Assembly: GCA_004296455.1 (NCBI GenBank)
Contig: AP018280.1
Location: forward strand, 2,604,001 to 2,668,000
DNA length: 64,000 bases
Origin: Calothrix sp. NIES-4101
GTDB taxonomy: Bacteria > Cyanobacteriota > Cyanobacteriia > Cyanobacteriales > Nostocaceae
Direction of reading: 5' to 3'
This document shows positions 1-8,736 of this stretch, one piece after another. The translations under genes were made by a program, and so were the position numbers. Below the pieces are notes generated by a model. It ran no database searches. It was not told the DNA's origin and was given only the letters and a program-made list of their open reading frames with translations. How positions within the stretch are numbered: the first letter of the stretch is position 1; each line of letters begins with the position of its first letter.

Positions 1-1448
1 GCTAGCTGCATAATTTTAATCATTTCCTCTGCAATCACACCATAGCTAATCGTTGATGGATGCACACCATCGAGGGAAAACAAACCACCTTGAGTTCGAC
101 CTTGAGCTTCAGAAAGTAGAAATTCTGACGTTAATCTCGGAGAAATAGCCGATAACACAGGTGGTAATTTATACTCACCTCCGACTTCATCCCACCAATC
201 GGGACGGGCATCTGGGTCTTCGATGTAGCGACGTGATGCGGAACGGTCAAGCAAGCCACAAAGTTCAAATAGATACCAATCTTTACCTTCCAGTCGCGCT
301 TGCCGTACCACTTCGGTAATGGCTTCATTATATTGATCGATCGCACTATCAATTGCCCTAGCTTCATTTTCAGTAATGCGTGGGTGCTTGTCGGGATTAA
401 AATCAGCGTCTTTAATCCAAGGTAAGGAATAGTAGGGGAAATAACGTGAGTGATTTCGGGCTTTTCCGCCGACTCCACGCGCTAATGGGGCAATTGTGAT
501 GTGGGGCACAGTAGAAAGAATTACATGACGAGCGCGAATTTTTTTGACTTCCGCCACTAATAAATCTAGTTCAGCTTTGAAGTGACTCGGTCGCCAAACA
601 GTATATTTATCATTGACGCTCATATCGTCATAACCTTCTTCGCTCCAGGATACATTAAATGTCAAAATTGAACCCAGAGCATTATTAGAGCCAACCATAA
701 CAATTAAGGTTTCAATACCTTCGCTATCTGCACCACCCTCTTCACCGAGTAATGTCGCTGCTTGTATTGGCGTGAGTGCATTTCCATTGCGATCGCGTGC
801 TGTATTTAAAACATAACAGGAAGCACGTTCGTTATGATTTTCGACCACTTTACGCATCCAATCATTTTTGGGTGGATTTTTGGCAATCACATCCAAGCAG
901 ATATCTGCATTCCGGGATAGTGTATTGCGAATATCCCAGCCATAAATTGCCAGATTATGGTTAATTTTGCCTTCCTGGGGAAATTTTGTGCCTTCGCCGC
1001 GTTCCCAATAATTTTCAACCCGATCTAAATATTGACGAATAAACAAGATGACGGGAATCGTATTCATCCAAGTGATTTTATCACCAAATTCCTTATACAA
1101 ATCATTCGCTAATTTTTCCAAATTAAGCGGTAAGCCAGCATGGGGACTATTGTAAACGGGATGACGTAGTTCTTTCCAGCCCATTTCTTTGGCAATGATG
1201 GCAGGATAGGACAAACTAGTATTATGGATAGCGCCACTTTGAAAACCATGTGTAAGTGAGTCTCCAATTGTCACCAAGCGGTGCGGTGGTTTTCCTTCCT
1301 TGGAGATATTTACCGTAATCCCCAGTGTCGGATCCATAATTGGTTTCCGCGCTTCAAAGCTGATTTGGACATCTGATGGTGTTTTGGGATCATGATATTT
1401 AGAGTTAGAAGAATTAGAAAAATTAGAAGAATTAGATGCACCCGACAT
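1..1448 (-). CDS. GDSL/SGNH-family hydrolase, C-terminus cut by window edge
   Basis: The reading frame is open from an ATG at 1448 to the left edge (about 482 codons), so the C-terminus lies outside the window. Block I is seen as IGDSLTHG with Ser64 as the likely nucleophile. A GSNNA segment resembles block III (Asn oxyanion residue). DGVHPS near nt 54-71 is block V, carrying the catalytic Asp and His. Together these identify an SGNH-fold esterase or lipase. The protein is longer than simple GDSL esterases and has no signal peptide. The first 16 residues are a Ser/Asn-rich low-complexity stretch encoded by short tandem repeats. The substrate cannot be told from sequence. The fold is a confident call; the exact start is less sure because the low-complexity N-terminus could be untranslated. 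Confidence 0.85.
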   Translation of the reverse strand, partial: MSGASNSSNFSNSSNSKYHDPKTPSDVQISFEARKPIMDPTLGITVNISKEGKPPHRLVTIGDSLTHGFQSGAIHNTSLSYPAIIAKEMGWKELRHPVYNSPHAGLPLNLEKLANDLYKEFGDKITWMNTIPVILFIRQYLDRVENYWERGEGTKFPQEGKINHNLAIYGWDIRNTLSRNADICLDVIAKNPPKNDWMRKVVENHNERASCYVLNTARDRNGNALTPIQAATLLGEEGGADSEGIETLIVMVGSNNALGSILTFNVSWSEEGYDDMSVNDKYTVWRPSHFKAELDLLVAEVKKIRARHVILSTVPHITIAPLARGVGGKARNHSRYFPYYSLPWIKDADFNPDKHPRITENEARAIDSAIDQYNEAITEVVRQARLEGKDWYLFELCGLLDRSASRRYIEDPDARPDWWDEVGGEYKLPPVLSAISPRLTSEFLLSEAQGRTQGGLFSLDGVHPSTISYGVIAEEMIKIMQL

Positions 1449-1943
1449 ATGTACCCCTTCATTTGCAAGTAGTCATTTACCCAATGATGTTTTATCTTAG
1501 ATAATCAACATCAATAAATAAGAGAATGTTCACCCATAAGGGTTAAAAATAGAGTCTATTTAGGTGATTGGGAGTGACCAGACAACAAAAATAGTCACGA
1601 ATTCATTAACATCCAAAAATTAATCTGCGAAACGATATTGATTTCAATATTGATAAAAAATCAAAGATTTTCTTATTTTCAAGAATGGACAATTAGCGTG
1701 GTATATCTTATCATGTATACGCCACCACCCATGTGATTTAAGTTACTTATGCAAAAGTTGGATTTATTGCCAAAGTGTAATTGAAGTCGCAAAATCATAT
1801 TCAGGCTTTTGGGTAGATAGTGTAAAAGACTACCTGTTTTTATAGTTGATAAATTATTGAACGTCAATTTTCTGGAAATCAGAAACCAGTAAAAACACAT
1901 CACCAGCATCAAAAAGTAAAAATAGCTCAATGGAGGTTTAACT
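1449..1943. other. Intergenic region between GDSL hydrolase and amidase
   Basis: The two flanking genes are divergent, so this AT-rich 495-bp stretch should hold both promoters, but I could not single out convincing -35/-10 pairs. A minus-strand open frame at 1679-1930 has no recognisable features and is not called. A GGAGG Shine-Dalgarno at 1932-1936 lies at the right end, 7 nt before the amidase start. Confidence 0.5.
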
Positions 1944-2885
1944 GTGCGATTTGGAATTGATATTGGTCACAACTGTCCCCCTGACACTGGTGCTCGTGGC
2001 ATCAAATTCGAGGATAATTTAACTTTAGATGTTGGTAGTAGAGTTATATCAAAATTAAAATCATTAGGGCATGAAGTAATTGACTGTAAACCAGTAAGGG
2101 CGAGTAATGTTAAAGATTCTCTATCACGCAGATGCGACTTAGCTAATAATACAAAAGTTGATTTGTTTGTCTCAATTCACTTTAACGCCTTTAATCAGCA
2201 AGCCAATGGGACAGAAATTTATGCTGTTGGCACAGAAGGAAGAAAAGCCGCGAAGCCTATATTAGATGAAATTATTAAATTAGGCTTTTTTAACCGGGGA
2301 ATAAAAAATGGTTCTCATTTATTTGTGCTGAGAAATACCAAGATGCCAGCGATTTTAATTGAAAGTTGCTTTATCGACTCGAGAAAAGATATGTCATTAT
2401 TTAATTCTGAGGCGATCGCTAATGCTATTGTCAAAGGATTAACTGGCGAATTACCAACCAGACCTGTTATTCCTATTCCTGATGAAGAAGATAATATTGA
2501 TACTACAGTTTTGAGATTACAGCGAGCCTTGAATCGCCTGAAAATCACTGATAAAGATAACAAGATTTTGCTCGAAGACAATACAATTGATGTGCAAACA
2601 AAACAAGCACTGGAAAGATTTCAGCGTATTGTTGGTGTGCAAGTAACTGGTATTATTGGGAATACTACTTGGGCTGCCATAAATCAAATTTTAGCCAAGC
2701 GAATTATTAGACCTAACCATGCCGGAGGACCAGTTATACGCTATATACAGTATCGTATTGGGGTCGAAATCGATGGAGTTTATGGAACACAAACAGAAGT
2801 AGCCGTGAAGAATTTCCAACGACAAAATGGTTTACTAGCTGATGGGATTATCGGACCAATTAGTTGGCAAAAGTTAATTGGTTAA
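1944..2885 (+). CDS. N-acetylmuramoyl-L-alanine amidase with two peptidoglycan-binding repeats
   Basis: A zinc amidase of the Amidase_3 (AmiC/CwlB) family, which cleaves the bond between N-acetylmuramic acid and L-alanine in peptidoglycan. Residues 1-170 form the catalytic domain: His9 in the opening GIDIGHN, Glu23, His79 in SIHFNA and Glu140 in ILIESCF match the zinc ligands and catalytic Glu of the family. Two PG_binding_1-type repeats follow, at about 180-250 and 255-313, each with the DGVYG/TGIIG...W pattern. The GTG start at 1944 is supported by GGAGG 7 nt upstream, and the frame begins directly at the first beta-strand. There is no signal peptide or membrane segment, unlike the AmiC enzymes that act at cyanobacterial septa. 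It may therefore be released by lysis or exported by an unknown route. The layout also resembles an endolysin, but no phage genes are nearby. Confidence 0.9.
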   Translation: MRFGIDIGHNCPPDTGARGIKFEDNLTLDVGSRVISKLKSLGHEVIDCKPVRASNVKDSLSRRCDLANNTKVDLFVSIHFNAFNQQANGTEIYAVGTEGRKAAKPILDEIIKLGFFNRGIKNGSHLFVLRNTKMPAILIESCFIDSRKDMSLFNSEAIANAIVKGLTGELPTRPVIPIPDEEDNIDTTVLRLQRALNRLKITDKDNKILLEDNTIDVQTKQALERFQRIVGVQVTGIIGNTTWAAINQILAKRIIRPNHAGGPVIRYIQYRIGVEIDGVYGTQTEVAVKNFQRQNGLLADGIIGPISWQKLIG

Positions 2886-3179
2886 GTTTGGGTTAATATA
2901 ACTAACCAAATTCATAACTTCGCTGTCAATAGTGAAAAATCGATAGTCACAAGTCAATAGTCAGAAGAAAAATCAAATGATCTTGGTAATGTGTTGTGAC
3001 AACTGCTTCAATTCTATAGTTGCTCAATATTTAGAATAATTTAGAATTCATAAGGTTAAGAGTTTTCTTAACCTAATTATTTTTTATAAAGTCATTGGCT
3101 GTAAACTTCAGTATTCGGCTACAATTAGCGACTGGTATTTCACTTTAATCTATTTGCAAAAGGCAAAGCGCATCAAATA

Positions 3180-4088
3180 ATGACAACTTCTTCAGCATCG
3201 ACTCCTAACACAATATCTACCCAATTTAATCCTTCTGAATGGGTACTTGACCATAATGGCAAGAGTGGATTATCTATTCGTATTCAAGGTGAATGCCTTT
3301 TTAAAGAAGAATCACCATTTCAAACAGTAGAAGTATTTGATACCTACGACAGAGGTAAAATGCTGACAATCGATCGCATGGTGATGTGTACTGAATCGGA
3401 TGAGGCAAATTATCATGAGATGATTGTTCACGTACCAATGTTTGCTAATTCTGGTATTAAAGATGTATTGGTAATTGGTGCAGGTGATGGTGGGACAATT
3501 CGAGAATTAATGCGTCATCCCAGCATCGAGCGGGTGACAATGGTAGAGATTGATGAAGTTGTCGTGCGTGCCTCAAAACAATTTTTACCAACTATTTCTT
3601 CAGCGTTAGAGCATCCCAAATTAAATTTACTCATCGACGATGGGATTAAATTTGTCAAAGAAGCTAAAGATAATTCCTATGACTTAGTAATTATTGATTC
3701 ATCTGACCCCGTAGGACCATCGGAAGGACTTTTCAGTAAATCCTTTTATGAAGATGTTTTTCGTTGTTTACGTCCGGGTGGTGCGGTGACAATTCAAAGC
3801 GAATCACCTCTATTTCATCCTGATGCCTTTGTGGATTTAAATAAATGCCTCAAAGAAGTTTTTGGTGTTACTTCAGTACATCCTTATTTAGTATTTATTC
3901 CCATGTATCCGACAGGAATGTGGAGTTTAACATATTGTTCTAAACAAGGAAATCATCCTGTCAATAATTTTGACCGAGAAAAAGCTGCACAATTTACTCA
4001 AGAGCATAATTTGCGGTATTACAACTCAGAGATTCATCAATCAGCATTTGCTTTACCGGGATATATTCAAAAGATGATTGAAAGTTGA
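3180..4088 (+). CDS. speE: Spermidine synthase (polyamine aminopropyltransferase)
   Basis: Transfers the aminopropyl group of decarboxylated S-adenosylmethionine to putrescine to give spermidine in the cytosol. The 302-residue protein has the family's N-terminal beta domain followed by a Rossmann-like methyltransferase fold. GAGDGG at 100-105 binds the nucleoside substrate and VEID at 122-125 is the acidic loop. DSSDPVGP at 173-180 supplies the catalytic Asp173 and Asp176. Length is normal for bacterial SpeE. It stands alone: amidase upstream, convergent membrane-protein gene downstream. A hairpin at 4112-4158 follows the stop and may act as terminator. Whether spermidine or a longer polyamine is the product cannot be decided here. 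Confidence 0.93.
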   Translation: MTTSSASTPNTISTQFNPSEWVLDHNGKSGLSIRIQGECLFKEESPFQTVEVFDTYDRGKMLTIDRMVMCTESDEANYHEMIVHVPMFANSGIKDVLVIGAGDGGTIRELMRHPSIERVTMVEIDEVVVRASKQFLPTISSALEHPKLNLLIDDGIKFVKEAKDNSYDLVIIDSSDPVGPSEGLFSKSFYEDVFRCLRPGGAVTIQSESPLFHPDAFVDLNKCLKEVFGVTSVHPYLVFIPMYPTGMWSLTYCSKQGNHPVNNFDREKAAQFTQEHNLRYYNSEIHQSAFALPGYIQKMIES

Positions 4089-4111
4089 TTTAAGTAATTC
4101 GAGCAAGCATT

Positions 4112-4158
4112 ATATCCTCGACTTTCTCAGCTGATTTTTTTGCAGAAGTCGGGGATAT
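4112..4158. repeat. Hairpin repeat between convergent speE and a membrane-protein gene
   Basis: An inverted repeat with arms ATATCCTCGACTT and AAGTCGGGGATAT (one G:T pair) around a loop of about 20 nt containing a T-run. It sits just after the speE stop, between convergent genes, and could serve as a bidirectional terminator. The same arm sequence recurs at 23772-23806, so it belongs to a dispersed hairpin family. Confidence 0.6.
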
Positions 4159-4192
4159 TAAATTAGGTATGGTATTAAATTTTAGATATAAA

Positions 4193-4480
4193 TTATGATT
4201 TATGTTCACCAAACAGTTCGATTAAGGCAACTGTACCCACAAAAAATGTATAAATACCATATTGAAAAGGCTTTTTGTTCTTTGAGGGAGCGTAAATAGC
4301 TGCTATCACAGCTTCAACAAAATGACCCAGAATCGCAATAATCCCTAACCACACGAATAAATTTAAACTGCTGGGAATTATAGTATGCATTTGAAATGCA
4401 TATAGTTTCCATGATTCTAATGCGATCGCACCCAACATGACAACTATAGATAGTATCTTGACAAAAGTGAATATCATCAT
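4193..4480 (-). CDS. Small membrane protein of unknown function
   Basis: Not recognised as a named family. From the ATG at 4480 the product has about 95 residues. It has a hydrophobic segment at the N-terminus (residues 4-22), a second around 40-65 and a third near the C-terminus (about 75-90), consistent with three membrane passes. The frame stays open upstream to a GTG at 4555 (120 residues), which would add a Tyr/Ile-rich extension; I prefer the ATG because the hydrophobic core begins there. It converges on speE with the hairpin 4112-4158 between them. The coherent transmembrane pattern argues that it is real, but no function is proposed. Confidence 0.55.
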   Translation of the reverse strand: MMIFTFVKILSIVVMLGAIALESWKLYAFQMHTIIPSSLNLFVWLGIIAILGHFVEAVIAAIYAPSKNKKPFQYGIYTFFVGTVALIELFGEHKS

Positions 4481-4567
4481 GAAAAACCACAGAGTTAAAA
4501 TTGTGTAAATGTAAATATATTTAATTGATTGAGATGTAATACCATCTGGATGCACAAAATTAATCTT

Positions 4568-4650
4568 ATATCAAGTCCGGCTAATCAGTTATTATTAATT
4601 TTTCTTTGCGTCCCCCTGTCTCCAAATCTCCACATCGGTTTTATAGTAAT
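4568..4650 (+). repeat. Degenerate copy of dispersed repeat family 1
   Basis: Starts ATATCAAGTCCGGCTAATCA, closely matching the left end of the better copy at 13784-13884, and continues with the same C/T-rich centre (GCGTCCCC..TCTCCAAATCTCC). The right-hand inverted end has decayed. It lies upstream of the GlcE-like gene. Confidence 0.5.
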
Positions 4651-4762
4651 TATTTAGGCGAAATTTAGGGGAATCTGATATTACCTCCCCCATCGAAATT
4701 AGATCATGAACTAGCATAAGCTTTATACTATTTAGACAGTCAAAATCAAGCGAAACAAAAGC

Positions 4763-6133
4763 ATGTCTGGCGAACAGATTCCACTGCGCGATACTCTACA
4801 GGAGTCGTTTAGCGCTTGCTCATCTTATTTTGCATCGGTAGTTGGCGAAGATGCAGTTTGTTTGTGGGAAGATATGGAAATCGCTCTGGGGGAGCGTATT
4901 CGTAATGCCTTCTCAACTTCTGTAAAGCCTCCTAGTTGTATTGTCTATCCTCAAAGTCAGGCTCAATTAGGTGAAGTTATTACTTTAGCGAATCAAAAGC
5001 AATTACGTGTTTTGATATGTGGTAGTGCCAGTAAGCTGGATTGGGGCGGTTCTGCCAGTGAAATTGATGTGGTGATTTGCACCGAAAAAATCAACCAACT
5101 CATCGAACATGCAGTTGGAGATTTGACTGTTACCGTCGAAGCCGGGATGAAGTTCGCAGACTTACAAAAAATCTTAGCGAGGACAAATCAATTTTTGGCG
5201 ATCGACCCCACATCCCCCGCAGAAGCCACAATTGGTGGTATCATTGCCACAGCAGATACTGGCTCCTTAAGACAGCGTTATGGAAGCGATCGCGATCAGT
5301 TGCTCGGTATTACATTTGTTCGTGCTGATGGAGAAATTGTCAAAGCTGGTGGTAGAGTCGTCAAAAATGTCGCTGGCTACGACTTGATGAAATTATTTAC
5401 GGGTTCCTATGGGACGTTGGGAGTCATCACCCAGGCAACATTCCGCTTATACCCAATGCAGGAAACTTCGGGAACTGTGGTGTTGACTGGTACAAGTGAG
5501 TTAATCCAGCAAGTAGCAGATATTTTACGTGGTTCTGCCCTCACACCAACCAAAGCTGATTTACTTTCTGCGCCACTAGTATCGCAGTTGGGTTTGGGTA
5601 CAGGACTTGGTTTAATGACATGTTTTGAAAGTATAGGCGAAAGTGTCAAGGAACAATCGCATCGGCTAGTAGAAGTTGGGGAAAAATTGGGATTATCTGC
5701 AACTATTTACTCTGCTGATGATGAAGTGAATCTTTGGGAAAGATTAAAACAACTCATACAATTTTCTGGTGAAACTTCAACTGGTGAGACTTCCAGAATT
5801 CTCTGTAAAGTAGGATTAATGCCAACTGTTGCCGCAGAATTATTGAATCAAGTTGAGATTGGGTTGATTCATATGAGTAGTGGTTTAGGGATGCTGCGAT
5901 TTGTTAATAATGTAGAAGTTGAGAGCGCAATTATCAACAAGCTTGAGAAACTAAGATTTTTTTGCCAAGAAAATAGTGGTTTTCTCACAATTTTAGCAGC
6001 ACCGACAATAGTCAAGCAAAAATTAGATGTTTGGGGTTATGCCGGAAATAGCTTGTCATTAATGCAACGGATTAAACAACAATTTGACCCGAATCATATT
6101 TTAAATCCCGGTCGATTTGTCGGGGGAATTTGA
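4763..6133 (+). CDS. FAD-binding oxidoreductase, GlcE-like (glycolate dehydrogenase subunit type)
   Basis: An FAD_binding_4 (PCMH/VAO-type) flavoprotein of 456 residues. The FAD domain covers roughly residues 60-240: PSCIVYPQSQAQLGEVI, the GSASKLDWGG loop, the DPTSPAEATIGGIIATADTG segment and VVKNVAGYDLMKLFTGSYGTLG are the typical nucleotide-binding parts of GlcD/GlcE proteins. The C-terminus ends in FDPNHILNPGRF, as in this family. In cyanobacteria such proteins act with GlcD and GlcF in glycolate oxidation during photorespiration; that role is inferred from the family. No glcD or glcF is next to it. A perfect 10-bp hairpin at 6135-6166 follows the stop. A related D-lactate or other 2-hydroxyacid dehydrogenase role is the main alternative. 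Confidence 0.82.
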   Translation: MSGEQIPLRDTLQESFSACSSYFASVVGEDAVCLWEDMEIALGERIRNAFSTSVKPPSCIVYPQSQAQLGEVITLANQKQLRVLICGSASKLDWGGSASEIDVVICTEKINQLIEHAVGDLTVTVEAGMKFADLQKILARTNQFLAIDPTSPAEATIGGIIATADTGSLRQRYGSDRDQLLGITFVRADGEIVKAGGRVVKNVAGYDLMKLFTGSYGTLGVITQATFRLYPMQETSGTVVLTGTSELIQQVADILRGSALTPTKADLLSAPLVSQLGLGTGLGLMTCFESIGESVKEQSHRLVEVGEKLGLSATIYSADDEVNLWERLKQLIQFSGETSTGETSRILCKVGLMPTVAAELLNQVEIGLIHMSSGLGMLRFVNNVEVESAIINKLEKLRFFCQENSGFLTILAAPTIVKQKLDVWGYAGNSLSLMQRIKQQFDPNHILNPGRFVGGI

Positions 6134-6134
6134 G

Positions 6135-6166
6135 TTATGGAAGTTCTGTCAGTTTCACTTCCATAA
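6135..6166. terminator. Hairpin after the GlcE-like gene
   Basis: Perfect 10-bp arms TTATGGAAGT and ACTTCCATAA around a 12-nt loop, starting next to the stop codon. There is no strong T-run, so it is a weak intrinsic terminator or an mRNA-stabilising hairpin between convergent genes. Confidence 0.5.
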
Positions 6167-6258
6167 TTATCATAAAACAGACGCGGGGAAGGTTAATGAT
6201 AACTAAGAAGTGGGATTTGATATTAGAAAATAGAACTATAATTGTGAATTTGCTTTTC

Positions 6259-7887
6259 CTAAATTAAACCTTGGGCTAAACGTTTCAAAGTAGAAGAAGC
6301 ATCCATTTTATCGAGGCGTACATCTAATATACAGAAACTTTCTGTATGTAAAGCAGCTTCTTGTAATGCTACTTCTAATTCTCTTTCAGTTTTCACCAAA
6401 AATCCTCGTCCCTTACCAAATACTTCTGGTAAACGGCTATAATCCCACGACAAAATATCATTAAATCTACCATCAATGATGTATCTTTCTGTTACGTAAC
6501 CGCCATTATTCAAAACAATAACAATGGGATTGCAGCCAAATCTCGCTGCTGCCGAAAGTTCCATTCCCGTCATTTGAAATGCTCCGTCTCCAACTAGAAC
6601 CAAAGGACGTAGTTCTGATTTTGCCATTTGGGCACCAATGGCTGCTGGAACGGCAAACCCTAAAGAGGCATAATAGGCTGGTGATATAAAAGCTGTATTT
6701 TGATGTACAGTCAAGTCTGCGGCTCCAAACAGCGCGTCCCCAACGTCGGAAATAACAATGGTATTTTCGCTGAGGAAGGTGTTCAAACTGGCAAATAATC
6801 TTTCTACAGAAATGGGTTTGTTGGGTTCTTCGACTTTGTAATCTGGTATGGGTTTACAGTTGGGGTAACAATGTAATTCGCGCCTGCCTAAGTCTGCTGT
6901 TGCTAATCCATCCATGAAGTCTGCAAACTGGACATCTTCGTACACATGGTAGCCGATTGATAGTTTTTCGCTAAAGGCATGAATACAGCGATCGCGTTCT
7001 AATCTGGCAGTATAAATACCGAGATTAATGTCTGTCATCATCACACCGAGCATAATAATACAGTCGCTGGATTCGACGTATTGTCGCACTTCTTGCTGTC
7101 CAATACCGCCTTGATAAATACCTAAATAAGCGGGTTCATCTTCGTCAATCACAGATTTTCCCAGAATTGTGGCGGCGAAGGGAATATTAGATTTACGGAT
7201 AACATCAAGTAGCACATTTTGCAAACGGAAGCGATGCAGCTCTTCACCCGCCAAAATCACGGGTTGACGAGCATTATTAATCAGGTTGATGGCTTCTGAT
7301 AGTGCAACTTTCAGGGTTTCGGGATCACTTTTTGGTTTGGAGATAATCCGGTGATGACTACGTTTTGCCGTTACCATCACCATGTCTCGCGGTATCTCAA
7401 TGTAGACTGGTCTTTTAAAGCGTAATGCTGCTGCTAATACGCGATCGATTTCTTCTAAGGCGGTTTCTGGGTTGTCTAAAACTGTGGAAGCAACAGTTAA
7501 TTGTTCAAATACTTTTTTTTGCGTATCGAAGTCACGAACTTTATGGTGAATTAACGGATGTCTAATGCGTTCCTCGATACCGGGTGCGCCGCTAATCACA
7601 ACTACGGGAGATAGTTCTGCGAATGCTTGTGCGGTAGTATTCGCAACTTTCAGACCTCCAACTCCGTAGGTAATACAAACTACACCCAACCCCCGTAAAC
7701 GTGCATAGGCATCGGCGGCAAAACCTGCACCTTGTTCATCGCATGTGTTAACTAGTTGAATGTCGCTGTTTTCAATTAAAGTCATAAATTTCAGCACGTA
7801 GTCGCCGGGGACACCAAAAATATGCTCAACTCCGTGCTGAGATAGCTGTTGAAGTAAGTATTCGCCAATGGTAATTTCAGTAGTCAT
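6259..7887 (-). CDS. Thiamine diphosphate-dependent 2-keto acid decarboxylase (pyruvate/indolepyruvate decarboxylase type)
   Basis: The 542-residue protein has the three-domain layout of the PDC/IPDC branch of ThDP enzymes: N-terminal Pyr domain, central domain and C-terminal PP domain. Glu51 in NTCDEQGAG is the cofactor-activating Glu. The His-His pair 114-115 in LIHHKVRDFDTQ is the hallmark of non-oxidative decarboxylases and is absent from acetolactate synthases. The PP motif is GDGAFQMTG followed by LNNGGY, with family-like text through YNDI/FNDIL..W. The likely reaction is decarboxylation of a 2-keto acid such as pyruvate or indole-3-pyruvate to the aldehyde; the substrate cannot be fixed from sequence. 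No alcohol dehydrogenase is adjacent. It is transcribed alone and converges on the GlcE-like gene. The ATG at 7887 fits the normal N-terminus. Confidence 0.87.
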   Translation of the reverse strand: MTTEITIGEYLLQQLSQHGVEHIFGVPGDYVLKFMTLIENSDIQLVNTCDEQGAGFAADAYARLRGLGVVCITYGVGGLKVANTTAQAFAELSPVVVISGAPGIEERIRHPLIHHKVRDFDTQKKVFEQLTVASTVLDNPETALEEIDRVLAAALRFKRPVYIEIPRDMVMVTAKRSHHRIISKPKSDPETLKVALSEAINLINNARQPVILAGEELHRFRLQNVLLDVIRKSNIPFAATILGKSVIDEDEPAYLGIYQGGIGQQEVRQYVESSDCIIMLGVMMTDINLGIYTARLERDRCIHAFSEKLSIGYHVYEDVQFADFMDGLATADLGRRELHCYPNCKPIPDYKVEEPNKPISVERLFASLNTFLSENTIVISDVGDALFGAADLTVHQNTAFISPAYYASLGFAVPAAIGAQMAKSELRPLVLVGDGAFQMTGMELSAAARFGCNPIVIVLNNGGYVTERYIIDGRFNDILSWDYSRLPEVFGKGRGFLVKTERELEVALQEAALHTESFCILDVRLDKMDASSTLKRLAQGLI

Positions 7888-8416
7888 ATATTTTGCTCAA
7901 ATTGGTAAAATGCATCTGGATTAATTTCGGGAAAATATTGCTTGTTTTTATAGTTGTTCAAAATCTAGCTAGCTCTAGTTCACTCAAGATTTCTAGAATT
8001 CAATTATTGATGTCACATATGCGATCGCTCATAAAGCTCATCAATTATTATTTAGTTACATAAAATCCAATAACTATTTCGTAATAGTTCTCCAATGCTT
8101 GCAAATAAACTTCATCCATGATGAAACCCGGAGTTTATAACTGTTCAAATGCGTCATTGCGACATCAGTTAGACGCAACAAGGATTCTCGGAGAGTAGTA
8201 ATCTCAAAGTTTTTGTGAAAACCTACAGTTCTCAAAGTAGACGAGGTTGATTTTTCCGAAGTTATTCTATTTTGAACGCTGTTAATTCAAAATGCCTATA
8301 TTCATATGATACTGAGGTTTTTTGCAAGTAACCTGAGTACAATTGTCAATATTTTTATACACTCTAATCTATCTTGACAAATTTGTGATTCCTGGCGATT
8401 TCATTGATAATGACTC

Positions 8417-8490
8417 CTATATAAGTCTGGGTAATCAATGATTATTAACTTTCCCCGCTTCTCTCTGTCTCGCCATCTCCACGTCAGTTA
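8417..8490 (+). repeat. Degenerate copy of dispersed repeat family 1
   Basis: Begins CTATATAAGTCTGGGTAATCA and has the CCCCGCTTCTCTCTGTCTC/CATCTCCACGTCAG centre shared with the copies at 13784 and 18428. The termini are mutated, and it lies directly before the family 2 copy. Confidence 0.45.
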
Positions 8491-8649
8491 TTTAAGCAAA
8501 TCTAATAAGCTGTGGCACATTTAATTTGTATATTAGACGCGGGCAAGATGCCCCAGAGTTTTCCGTGAAGAACATCTCCCGGAAACTCTTCTCCGCACTA
8601 CAATAACTTAATGTTTTTCATTTATACAATTTAGCTGCACATCAGCTTA
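8491..8649 (+). repeat. Dispersed repeat family 2, copy interrupted by a 41-bp hairpin
   Basis: Aligns with 58230-58351 through AAGCTG, AATTTGTATA, TAGACGCGGGCAAGATGCC, CGCACTACA and TAGCTGCAC.TCAGCTTA. The outer ends ATAAGCTG and CAGCTTAT are inverted repeats. Unlike the other copy, it carries 41 extra bases at about 8553-8593. The extra bases form a hairpin (AGAGTTTTCCG against CGGAAACTCT) and interrupt the GCGGGCA/TGCCCGC stem. Confidence 0.65.
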
Positions 8650-8736
8650 TCACCTCCATGGCAAATTGTTGAGATAGCTGGATATGAGATATTGAGATAT
8701 ATTTCAAGTTTAAATTTTATGGCTTAAACCCAAACC

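Larger units (their letters stand above)
7888..8736. other. Long intergenic region rich in repeats
   Basis: An 850-bp gap with no credible gene. It holds the promoter side of the decarboxylase gene, a degenerate copy of repeat family 1 (about 8417-8490), and a copy of repeat family 2 (8491-8649) interrupted by a 41-bp hairpin insertion. The first half (7888-8400) shows no structure I can name. Confidence 0.6.

Noticed and set aside
131-478. Minus-strand open frame of 115 codons
   Set aside because: It lies inside the GDSL hydrolase gene in another frame of the same strand; the hydrolase frame carries the catalytic motifs and is open to the edge.
1679-1930. Minus-strand open frame of 83 codons in the gap before the amidase gene
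   Set aside because: No Shine-Dalgarno, AT-driven composition and no family resemblance.
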